Assembly: GCF_029891575.1 (NCBI RefSeq)
Contig: NZ_JARZHF010000003.1
Location: forward strand, 248,001-312,000
Origin: Salipaludibacillus daqingensis
GTDB taxonomy: Bacteria > Bacillota > Bacilli > Bacillales > Salisediminibacteriaceae
Direction of reading: 5' to 3'
Length of the DNA stretch: 64,000 nucleotides
The notes under the pieces are model-generated. The model saw only the letters and a list, made by a program, of their open reading frames with translations, had not been told where the DNA came from and did no database searches. The stretch's first letter is position 1. Each line of letters begins with the position of its first letter. Shown here piece by piece: positions 54,182-62,500 of the stretch. The translations under genes were made by a program, and so were the position numbers.

Positions 54182-54466
54182 TTGTTGTTTTGGAAAAGTG
54201 CGAAGCAAAAGAGAATTTTAGAAGCAACTTATGTAGAGTGTCCAAGTTGTGAAACGATTGATCGGGCTGCAAATTGGAATAAACTAGCTCAGGAAACATA
54301 CGGAACTCACTCTCCTGATATTAGAAAAGCTGCAATTAATAAAGGAAATTCTTTTCCTTTTCAGTGTCCACACTGTTTTAAAGGCTATTCCGCACATAAT
54401 GTTCATTTTTTGGATGAAGAACAGCACGTGCACCCTGCCCCTTTAAAAGCTTCTCAAACTACATAA
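54182..54466 (+). CDS. Small zinc-ribbon-like protein, function unknown
   Basis: A 94-residue soluble protein with two CxxC pairs: CPSC (residues 20-23) and CPHC near 62-65, plus nearby His residues (NVHFLDEEQHVH). Together they could hold one zinc ion with the pairs brought together over a 40-residue spacer. I do not recognise a family. The start is a TTG at 54182 or the next TTG codon, both following GGTGGTGA; neither start is certain. It has its own strong terminator. A real gene is likely because of the ribosome site, the paired cysteines and the terminator just behind the stop. Confidence 0.68.
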   Translation: MLFWKSAKQKRILEATYVECPSCETIDRAANWNKLAQETYGTHSPDIRKAAINKGNSFPFQCPHCFKGYSAHNVHFLDEEQHVHPAPLKASQTT

Positions 54467-54473
54467 GTTAGAA

Positions 54474-54516
54474 AAAGAACCTAGGTTGATCATCAATTCA
54501 ACCTAGGTTCTTTTTT
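54474..54516 (+). terminator. Terminator after the zinc-ribbon gene
   Basis: GAACCTAGGTTGA pairs with TCAACCTAGGTTC on the other side of a short loop, followed by six Ts. The A tract in front allows both directions. Confidence 0.85.
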
Positions 54517-54593
54517 AATATTAATCGTTTACATCAATCTTCACCATTTTTTTAAGATCGAAAACACGTGTCATTTTCCGCAAGATAGATCAT

Positions 54594-55466
54594 TTAGTCA
54601 TTACTAACAAATATCGACATCACGCTGTCACTCCATTGTTCGTGTCCTCTTTGAGTGGGCATTCTATGATCTTCATCAACATAGTCAACTAATTCAATAT
54701 CTCTAATGTCTGGCCAATCACTCCAATGATCAATGTATAAAAGATCGTTTTCATTAACGAAGTTTCGTAATCCTTCCATTTGAATTGGATAATTCACCGT
54801 ATCGTATGCTGGTTGGGAAGATTGAATAATAGCAACTGCTTCTTCGTTTTCTGTCATGATTGTGTTCCATAATGTTAACAGGTGATCGGTTGAATGGTCT
54901 ATTCTCACCTCACCATTATCGTTCCATAGTAGCGGTTCAATTAAAAATATATCTGCATTTTTATCAGCAACTTCTTGATCCACACCTTGTTGAACCATTT
55001 CTAAAGATGTCATATCACCGACTGCCATCGTCTCCACTTGGAATAAATCCGTATCGTATGCTTCATTGATATTGTCCATAAACAACTCAGGCCACGGGAC
55101 AATTCCTTCATCCTGTGAATCAGTCAGCGCTTTTGATCCAAATGCCAAAATCGTTACTTGTTCCTCATTCGTTAACTTTTCTTCGATTTTTTCTGCGATA
55201 GGCTGCGGGACATTTTCTAGTAATGCCTCTACATCAAATTCCGAAGTTTCTTCGTCACTTTCTGCATTATTAGACGTCACCACATCTTCCGTATTATTTT
55301 CCGAACTCCCTACTTCTTCTTCATCGACAACGTTTTCTGCTTGTTCTGATAGCATCTCTTGCGCAGTTGACGAGATAGTTGATAGCTTTTGATCATATTG
55401 ATATCTTCCAATAATAATCACTATGATGGATAATGCAACGACACTTATTACTATGTATTTTTTCAT
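54594..55466 (-). CDS. Membrane-anchored SGNH/GDSL-hydrolase-like protein
   Basis: A 290-residue protein with one N-terminal membrane helix (about residues 4-22), an acidic linker to about 90, and an extracellular domain. The domain shows TILAFGSKALTD near 125 (Ser in the position of the SGNH nucleophile), DIFLIEPLLWND near 185 and a final PTQRGHEQWSD that would hold the catalytic His. This matches a group of Bacillus SGNH-like proteins whose substrate is unknown; esterase or deacetylase action on wall polymers is plausible. ATG 55466 is chosen because AAAGGAG precedes it. The VanZ gene lies 120 bp upstream on the same strand. Confidence 0.78.
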   Translation of the reverse strand: MKKYIVISVVALSIIVIIIGRYQYDQKLSTISSTAQEMLSEQAENVVDEEEVGSSENNTEDVVTSNNAESDEETSEFDVEALLENVPQPIAEKIEEKLTNEEQVTILAFGSKALTDSQDEGIVPWPELFMDNINEAYDTDLFQVETMAVGDMTSLEMVQQGVDQEVADKNADIFLIEPLLWNDNGEVRIDHSTDHLLTLWNTIMTENEEAVAIIQSSQPAYDTVNYPIQMEGLRNFVNENDLLYIDHWSDWPDIRDIELVDYVDEDHRMPTQRGHEQWSDSVMSIFVSND

Positions 55467-55587
55467 CTTTTTCTCCTTTAACATCGAGAATCTCCACCAT
55501 ATTATACAGGAAAAAAACGGTATTTTCACTAGTATTACACGAATTTATAAAAACAATGACCTATATCAAAAGACTAGTAACAGATAT

Positions 55588-56082
55588 TTAGCATCTCCAC
55601 CTCTTTTTCGCCCAGATAAAGATAGGTAAAGCAATTATCCCTCCAACAACATTTAAAATTACATCTTCCACCATGCCTGACCTACCAGGATGCAGTGATT
55701 GTCGGAACTCATCAACAGATGCATACAACAATACAAAACTTAATGAAGATATAACTGCCGTCTTATTGGAACGATATACAACATATACAAGTCTAAAAGC
55801 TAAAATTGCTAATATACCAAATACGGCAAGATGGGCCCCTTTTCGAATAAAAAATTCTGCAAATTCAGCTGTCGTTCTCGTTTCTAAACTTACAAGTGTA
55901 TCCCCATAATAAAAAGATACCCATGAAAACCAATCCGAGATCCAAGTAAGATTTCCACCAGCTAATAGCGGTTCAACTGTTTGATCTTCAAACGATTGGG
56001 AGGAAGAATAATAAATAAGTGCGACCCAAAATACGAATGGTGATAAATAAAATAATAAAAATTCTTTTGTTTGCTTAAGCAA
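55588..56082 (-). CDS. VanZ family membrane protein
   Basis: A 164-residue membrane protein with about four helices. The VanZ-family features are SPFVFWVALIYYSSSQSFEDQ near the start, RKGAHLAVFGILAILAFRLVY near 85 and the signature ASVDEFRQSLHPGRSGMVEDVILNVVGGIIALP near 120. The prototype VanZ gives low teicoplanin resistance; most family members have unknown cellular roles linked to the envelope. It is upstream of the SGNH-like gene on the same strand and divergent from nhaC. Confidence 0.9.
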   Translation of the reverse strand: MLKQTKEFLLFYLSPFVFWVALIYYSSSQSFEDQTVEPLLAGGNLTWISDWFSWVSFYYGDTLVSLETRTTAEFAEFFIRKGAHLAVFGILAILAFRLVYVVYRSNKTAVISSLSFVLLYASVDEFRQSLHPGRSGMVEDVILNVVGGIIALPIFIWAKKRWRC

Positions 56083-56225
56083 TGAAAACCTTCCTTTCTT
56101 GACAATTAATGTATAAATTTATTGTGATGCAATGTCATTTTGATCATAGCACAAATCATATAGACACGAATCTCCAGTCATTATGATAAAATGCTCCCAT
56201 ACCCTTTTGCGGAGGTTCGATCATT

Positions 56226-57554
56226 ATGAAACAAAAAACATTCACACTAGTAGAATTACTATTCATTATATCTGTTACTGTCAGCTCTCTAATAACAGCG
56301 ATTCTAAATGATTTATCTCTCGTCCTGGCGATCTGTCCAGGACTATTTTTACTTGTCGTCATCTCCTTGAGAAAAGGATTTTCTATTAAAAAACTGCGTA
56401 CATCCTCATGGACAGGGGTGAAAAGAAACAAAGACGTGGCTTGGTTGTTAGCATTTATTGGTATTTTGCTACCAACATGGTATTTAGCAGGGACGATTCG
56501 AGATTTAAATGATTTATCTCTTTCTCTCATCCACCCTGGATACTTTTTCACGATCACTTTCGTCGTTACCGCAATCATGTCTCTTATTGTTGGTTCTGCT
56601 ATCGGAAGTCTTAGTATCGTTGGTGTTCCATTAATAGGTGCCGCTGATATCCTCGGTTTTCCATTAGCTATTGTTGGGGGAGCACTTGTATCAGGTGCCT
56701 TTGTGGGCGACAGAACTTCCCCTTTATCTAGTTCCTTTTTTCTTTTATCGCACTCGTTGGAATTGACGGTTCGAAACCATTTTAAAGCAATATTCCCAAC
56801 GATGTTATGGACTACCGGACTAACAACAGTTATATTTTTGTTGTTTGATCTTTTCATAGATAAGGGAACAACCGGGGAGGAAGTACTGTCTCATCATTTA
56901 CAAGAAATTAATTTCACTTCCATTTCCATCTCTTTACTGCCTCCGTTAGTGTTACTTGTGATGATCTTAGCAGGAAAAAACATGAAAATAACTTTCTCAG
57001 CTAGTATTGTTACAGCGCTAATCATTTTAGTTATTCGCGGAGTAGCCTTAGATGAGTGGTTTCATGGCATTGTATTTGGGGTCGATGCGATAAATGGATT
57101 ACAGCAAATGTTGCCATTTATTCTATTTATTTTACTCGTTGGAGCCTATTCTCAAATGATCGAGGATACAAAACTCATCCAGCCTTACATAGAAAAGATT
57201 TTCACAACCAATACAGCTTTACCTATCAATACATCAAAAAGTATTGCAGTGGCCGCAAGTGTCTCCCTCATTTCACCTAATCAGTCATTTCCAATTATTT
57301 TAACTGGGCGGGCGCTTCTTCCCTACTGGCAAAAGCATTTATCGAAACGAGATTTAGCGAGGACACTCGCTGATTCAACCGTTGTTTTTGCAGGGCTTGT
57401 TCCATGGAGTTTGTTAGCGATACTGTGTAGCACGATTATTGGGATTCCTGTGCTGACCTATCTCCCTTTTGCATTTTTTCTTCTGCTTTCACCTTTAGTA
57501 ACGTTCTTTTATTCATTGGGTCAATACTTACAAAAAACAAATAGAAGCAATTAG
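56226..57554 (+). CDS. NhaC-family Na+/H+ antiporter
   Basis: A 442-residue polytopic membrane protein with about 11-12 helices. Family segments visible are SAIGSLSIVGVPLIGAADILGFPLAIVGGALVSGAFVGDRTSPLSSSFFLLSHSLEL (near 120-180) and SLISPNQSFPIILTGRALLPYW near 345, with conserved Asp/Ser residues for ion exchange. NhaC antiporters export sodium in exchange for protons and support growth at alkaline pH or high salt, matching the probable habitat. GGAGG precedes the ATG. Some relatives exchange malate/lactate or arginine/ornithine instead, so the ion call is likely but not certain. Confidence 0.87.
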   Translation: MKQKTFTLVELLFIISVTVSSLITAILNDLSLVLAICPGLFLLVVISLRKGFSIKKLRTSSWTGVKRNKDVAWLLAFIGILLPTWYLAGTIRDLNDLSLSLIHPGYFFTITFVVTAIMSLIVGSAIGSLSIVGVPLIGAADILGFPLAIVGGALVSGAFVGDRTSPLSSSFFLLSHSLELTVRNHFKAIFPTMLWTTGLTTVIFLLFDLFIDKGTTGEEVLSHHLQEINFTSISISLLPPLVLLVMILAGKNMKITFSASIVTALIILVIRGVALDEWFHGIVFGVDAINGLQQMLPFILFILLVGAYSQMIEDTKLIQPYIEKIFTTNTALPINTSKSIAVAASVSLISPNQSFPIILTGRALLPYWQKHLSKRDLARTLADSTVVFAGLVPWSLLAILCSTIIGIPVLTYLPFAFFLLLSPLVTFFYSLGQYLQKTNRSN

Positions 57555-57635
57555 ACTATTGAGTTCCTTCCTTTATGAGCACGACACCCTAAAATTTATC
57601 CACATCTCAAAAATATATAATTTCCGGCTAAACAT

Positions 57636-57678
57636 AAAAAAAGTGATTCCAATAGAGGATAACTCTGTTTGGAATCAC
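57636..57678. terminator. Shared terminator of nhaC and the small orphan gene
   Basis: GTGATTCCAA (57643-57652) pairs with TTGGAATCAC (57669-57678); seven Ts follow on the minus strand. It serves mainly the minus-strand gene. Confidence 0.8.
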
Positions 57679-57692
57679 ATATATAATTGATA

Positions 57693-57983
57693 TTATTCTT
57701 CAGTAAACTCAACTTTTTCCATAATGTTTTGATCTGGTAAAAAGAAATATAAATCAGCAAAGTTTTCTTTCGTGATTTGGATATGCTCCATTTCAAAATA
57801 ACGAAATTCATCCAAGCAAGCAGACACCATTTTGCTAAAAAATCCTGATGGCTCTTTTACATTTAATTCAACCACTGTTCCTTCTGAAACATCTTCAGCG
57901 TTTACTAATCCAGCAAACGTATATGTATCATCAGGGTTTCGTTGAACACAAACAGTGAAAGCAGTTTGTAAAGTATCCAACAT
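57693..57983 (-). CDS. Small conserved-looking protein, function unknown
   Basis: A 96-residue soluble acidic protein with no signal peptide, membrane segment or motif that I recognise. Predicted strands alternate with charged stretches (TAFTVCVQRNPDDTYTFAGLVNAEDVSEGTVVELNV, then SGFFSKMVSACLDEFRYFEMEH). The gene has AAAGGATG about 10 nt before the ATG and a strong terminator 15 bp behind the stop, both supporting a real gene. Neighbours are nhaC (convergent) and a TauE-type exporter upstream on the same strand. No function is proposed. Confidence 0.7.
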   Translation of the reverse strand: MLDTLQTAFTVCVQRNPDDTYTFAGLVNAEDVSEGTVVELNVKEPSGFFSKMVSACLDEFRYFEMEHIQITKENFADLYFFLPDQNIMEKVEFTEE

Positions 57984-58122
57984 GGAGTATTCATCCTTTC
58001 CATACTTTTAATGAGCTAAAACGTATTTCGTTTCGCTCTGCAGTAAAGATCCACATGTATCATCGAATCAAAATTCATTATAACAGGTGTTGAAAGGAAT
58101 TCAATGACTATTTTGTCTCAGA

Positions 58123-58863
58123 TTAACTAAACAGAATAAGATTAATCGCTGCAATAGCCACAACGACCCCAGCTAATTTTTTTATATTTTGCTGAGAAAT
58201 ATGGTTAAAAAAATAAATACCTATACGTGAACCGACCAAAACACTAATCACTCCGATTAAGAAATAAAGGAAAAACACACCACTGAAATCTCCATTTATC
58301 CCGTGCAAAAATACGGTAATAAAATTAGTGAATACAAAAGTTACTTGTAAATTAGCACTGTAGGCATATTTATTATTGTTGAAAATTAACATCAAATAAA
58401 ACACAAAAAACGGTCCACCAACAGCAAATATCCCGCCTACAAAACCACCACCAAAACCAAGAAGTACTGGAAGCCACGTTCGATTTGTAAATGCATCCGA
58501 GTCGCTAGGTCCTTTGCTCGTAAATAAATAAATAACAACACCAATGAGAAAAATCCCAAGGAAAACTTTTAATATATCTAACTCTCCGTAGTTATCGAGA
58601 ATGAAAAATGCACCAATTCGCCCTACAAATGCTGCGCCTAAAAGATAGATAAGCGATTTCCATTTAATATGGCGAAACAATTGAAGCGCAATGCTTACTG
58701 ATAAAATTAATGCGAGGGCCACAACGAGAAGTGTACTCTCTTTTATTGTAAAAAGAAATGGTAAAAAACTCATGGCAAACAAACCAAAACCAAATCCACT
58801 TACTCCTTGAATAAAACTGCCTATAAGTAAAATAACAAAAATAATCAGCAATTCGGTTACCAT
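58123..58863 (-). CDS. TauE/SafE family exporter
   Basis: A 246-residue membrane protein with about seven or eight helices and the duplicated family pattern: IGSFIQGVSGFGFGLFAMSFLPFLF near the N-terminus and LLGFGGGFVGGIFAVGGPFFVFYLMLI near 135. Members move sulfite, sulfoacetate or other organosulfur anions across the membrane, though many are uncharacterised. The ATG has a weak ribosome site. It is divergent from a DUF2249-like small protein at 59.0 kb, a family sometimes near sulfur genes; that link is only suggestive. Confidence 0.88.
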   Translation of the reverse strand: MVTELLIIFVILLIGSFIQGVSGFGFGLFAMSFLPFLFTIKESTLLVVALALILSVSIALQLFRHIKWKSLIYLLGAAFVGRIGAFFILDNYGELDILKVFLGIFLIGVVIYLFTSKGPSDSDAFTNRTWLPVLLGFGGGFVGGIFAVGGPFFVFYLMLIFNNNKYAYSANLQVTFVFTNFITVFLHGINGDFSGVFFLYFLIGVISVLVGSRIGIYFFNHISQQNIKKLAGVVVAIAAINLILFS

Positions 58864-59040
58864 AGTATTTAGCCTTTCCTAGAACAAATATTTACACTTA
58901 GCTTCTATTGTACAGGAAAAATGAAAAAGTGAAAATTCACATCTTCCTTCATTTTTTGTGACGTTCATCACCGCTACCGACTTTTTCTTCAGATAAAGTG
59001 GACATATCAACAGAGATACTTTAAAGGAGGACGACATACC

Positions 59041-59286
59041 ATGAACATAACAAAAGGATCAAATAATCAAACCGTCATCGATGTAAGAGAGATGGTGAAT
59101 AACGGACAACACCCAAAAAATGAAATTATCGCTCATCTCAAAACTGTACCTAAGGGAGGTGTAACTGAAATACATGTTCCGCATGAAGCGGAACCACTTG
59201 TTCAATTAATTAAAGCTCAAGGCTTCGAAGTAACTGTTAAAAAAATTGAGGCTGATCATTTTTGCCTTCATACGGTAAAAATTTAA
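59041..59286 (+). CDS. Small DUF2249-like protein
   Basis: An 81-residue soluble protein. The pattern TVIDVREMVNNGQHPKNEIIAHLKTVPKGGVTEIHVPHEAEPLVQLIKAQGFEVTVKKIEADHFCLHTVK follows DUF2249, a TusA-like two-layer fold: a short DVRE strand, a helix, a GGVTEIHVPHEAEPL strand-turn and a second helix. The TusA active-site Cys in CP is absent, as usual in this family. AAAGGAGG precedes the ATG. Function is unknown; DUF2249 proteins have been linked to nitrogen-oxide and sulfur metabolism by context. Family call is moderate. Confidence 0.72.
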   Translation: MNITKGSNNQTVIDVREMVNNGQHPKNEIIAHLKTVPKGGVTEIHVPHEAEPLVQLIKAQGFEVTVKKIEADHFCLHTVKI

Positions 59287-59295
59287 TGTTATAAG

Positions 59296-59333
59296 TAGTG
59301 AGGATAGTCTGAACAAGGCTGTCCTCTTTGCTA
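59296..59333 (+). terminator. Terminator after the DUF2249-like gene
   Basis: GAGGATAGT and GCTGTCCTC pair with G-T wobbles, followed by a short T tract. Confidence 0.55.
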
Positions 59334-59343
59334 AATTCATGCT

Positions 59344-59395
59344 TATTTCGGTCACATGACGTCCTCTCTTCTTACCGTCTTAGCCAGAACACTCT
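59344..59395. repeat. Single degenerate copy related to the 53-bp repeat
   Basis: GTCACATGACGTCCTCTCTT followed by ACCGTCTTAGCCAGAACACTC resembles the CTCTCTTGTGACCGTCTTTTACC junction of the 51.4-kb array (CTCTCTT and ACCGTCTT at matching spacing). The relationship is by eye only. Confidence 0.4.
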
Positions 59396-59450
59396 TCCTT
59401 TGGACACAGTTCAAGTTTCCCCGCCTCCTTATATATTTCCAACAAACAAC

Positions 59451-59480
59451 AAAAGGAGTACAGGGTTTATCCCTGCACTC
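59451..59480 (-). terminator. Terminator after the nuclease gene
   Basis: GAGTACAGGG (59456-59465) pairs with CCCTGCACTC (59471-59480) except for one mismatch; TTTT follows on the minus strand. Confidence 0.75.
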
Positions 59481-59515
59481 GCTATATTGTTAACCATTCC
59501 TTTTAAATCCGTTTT

Positions 59516-62500
59516 TTACTCGTCTTCACTTGCAGAAATATCTGCTTCCATTCGAGGTTTAAGTTGCATCGAACCTTGGTATTCTGCAACAATACCTGTT
59601 ACATCAACAATATCTCCATTTTCAAAAGTGAATCCGTTGTAATCAAGCCCTGTTCGGTTATCCACTCGAATAAGAACGGACTCCTCATCAACAACTGCGT
59701 TGAATTCAAATGTTCCAAAGTTATTTACTTCTTCAAGTTCATTTATTTCTACGCCTTCAACTTTAACAAGTTGTCCTTCCATATTTTTCGCCACTTCATC
59801 CAGATTAACAAGGGTTGGTTCTGGCAACTCACCTTCCCCTTTTACTTCTAGAGAAGTTAGGTCAGTTATTTGGATTTCACCATTAAATTCCCCTTTTGTT
59901 CCTGTAAGTTTGACTTGATCTCCTAATGAAATGTCACCATTATTTTGAAAAACGTAAATTCCAGCAGAATCATCTTGAACAGCAAATCCTTGTCCGCCCC
60001 AAGACCCTGGGTTAGTTGTTACAACACCTTCTACTGTTACTTCTGTTCCTTCAGCAGCATCCCGTGCGTCACTGATTGACATGACAGAAGTTTCTCCATC
60101 GCCATTTCCATTATCGCTATCACCATCGCCTTCAACAAACTCATACTCACTCGTATTTCTCAATCCAGGATATCCAAAATACGCCTCCAAACTTCCCGTT
60201 AACCTGACTTCTTCTCCAAGGTTATCAGGATTATCTCTTAGGTTTAGGTCAGCTCTTAAAGACGTATTTGGCAATTGAACATACAAGACCTTGTCCATTT
60301 CACGTTCATCTGGATCATCTGCTAACATCAGGTTTGTATGCGAGAATTCATCATCACCGTCAAAGTTTCCGTTACCACCTGAAATAATTGTTCCAACAAT
60401 ATAACCTTGAACGGTTCCTTCCCCGTCGTTATTTGCGATTGCTTGAGCAACAGTTAAATTATCTCTATCAATTTCGCCGTCTCCGTTACCGCTGTCACCG
60501 TCATCGCCTTCCACAAACTCATACTCACTCGTATCCCTTAATCCAGGTCTAGAAAAATATGCAGCTAAATTACCAGTTAACCGAACCTCTTTACCTAGAT
60601 TTTCAGGATTATCTTGTAAGTTGATATCTGATCTTAATGACGTATTTGGTAATTGAACAGGTAAAATTTTATCCATGTTACGCTCATCTGGATCATCTGC
60701 TAACATCAAGTTTGTTGCAGTGAAATCACCGTCAAAATTTCCGGTCATCGTTCCAACAATATAGCCTTGAACGGTTCCTTCCCCGTCATTATTAGCAATC
60801 GCTTGTGCGACAGTAAGATTATCTCTATCAATATCTTCCTTCACAACCACTGTCAATCGAAGGGTCGACGAACGACCTTCCTCGTCTGAAGCTCTGTAAA
60901 CGACAATGTATGTCCCTGCAGTGTTTGCATCAACATCATCCCCACCACGTTCAACAGTAAGGTCATTCCCTTCACTGTCCGTTGCCGTTACTTCTGGATA
61001 ATCAAAATCGTCCCCAACAGTAAGTTCCATTGTTGCATTTGAGTTTAGTTCGTCATCTTCGAACGTTAACTCTGGACCTGGTACAATCTCATAATCTGGA
61101 TCAATATCTGGAATTTCTAATTGAACCATGATCGGATCGTGGTCACTTGCTCGTCCATGCTCCCACATAAATTCTGAGTTGATACCCATCGCATCTACGT
61201 CTATTTCAGATTGTAAATGCTCTGAAACCAAAATAGAATCTAGTGATTGCGCGCTTCCATTATAGCTGTAAGTGTACTGTTCACTTCTTTCCAATTCAAA
61301 AATAGCATTGTAAAGATTTCCTGATTCAAGAAGGAGATCTACAGGAGGAGACCAAGGATAGTCATTGAAGTCTCCAAGAACAACCACATTTGCATCTTCT
61401 TCCGTTTTTTCATTTAGCTCAGCAACGAAATCACCAATCACTTCTGCTATTTCTAAACGTTGTTCACGGCTTCCTTGCTCTGCCGGTTGAACGATTCCAA
61501 ATGGTGCTTCATCTCCACGTTTAGAATTCCAGTGATTTCCGATAACATAAACGGACTCACCTTTGAAATTGAATTCAGTCAGCAGTGGCTTTCGTGAATT
61601 CCTAAACGCATCGTTTGTTGGATCGATCAACCCTGTTCCATAACTTAAGTTTCCTTGTTCATCAATTGTCAGACCTTCATCATTTGGTGCTACAGAATCA
61701 TCAGCAAGTTCTACTCGATCAACACGATAAAGGTGTCCATTTCGAATGTTTCCTCCTGGTATCCCACCATCGTTCCCTTGGATTGGCGCAACTTCTGTGA
61801 AGGCATACTCGACACCTGATTTTTCTTCAATCGCATCAATTAATGTCTGATAACTTGCACTTGCATCTGTATCTGGACCAACATCTTCTCCGTAATTATC
61901 CATCACCTCAACGAGAGTAATGATGTCAGGAGAATTCAGTTCATTCGCCATCGAATTAGCTAATCTACGAATTCTCTCAGGATTAGCATCAGGATGGAAG
62001 TTTTCCACGTTATAAGTAGCAACAGTAAGCTTATCATCTTCAAACTCAATGGTTGTCTCGTCTCTACGCTCTAAACCACCATCTTGTAAGTCTGGTAGTC
62101 CATCACCTACCGGCTGAATTTTAAAGTTACTAAAGTCATAACCTACAACACCAACGATAGATTCCTCAAAATAATCTCCTGTTTTTGCAATCGTGCCTCT
62201 CGGTGCGACAACAAACATCACTTCAGTATTAAATTCGGAGTAATTTTCTCCTTGCTCATTTTCCTCCACATAAACAGAACCAGACTCTGTTCTATTTTCA
62301 AGTCCCCACTCTTCTGATATAACTGTAAGTTCATCGTATTTTTGTGGGCCAGTAACCGTTACTTGACCTGGAATTTCAATGAGCATTCCTTCTAAACTTT
62401 CGTAAAAATCAAGTGCATTTGCTTCTGCATCGAAATCTTCTGGATCGTTAATATCATAGTTTTCAGGATCTGCAAGCAAAACCTCTGGAATCTCTCGATC

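Noticed and set aside
56156-56857. Open frame of 233 codons on the minus strand
   Set aside because: It lies almost wholly opposite the nhaC gene and reads as a low-complexity, non-family protein; a shadow of the real gene.
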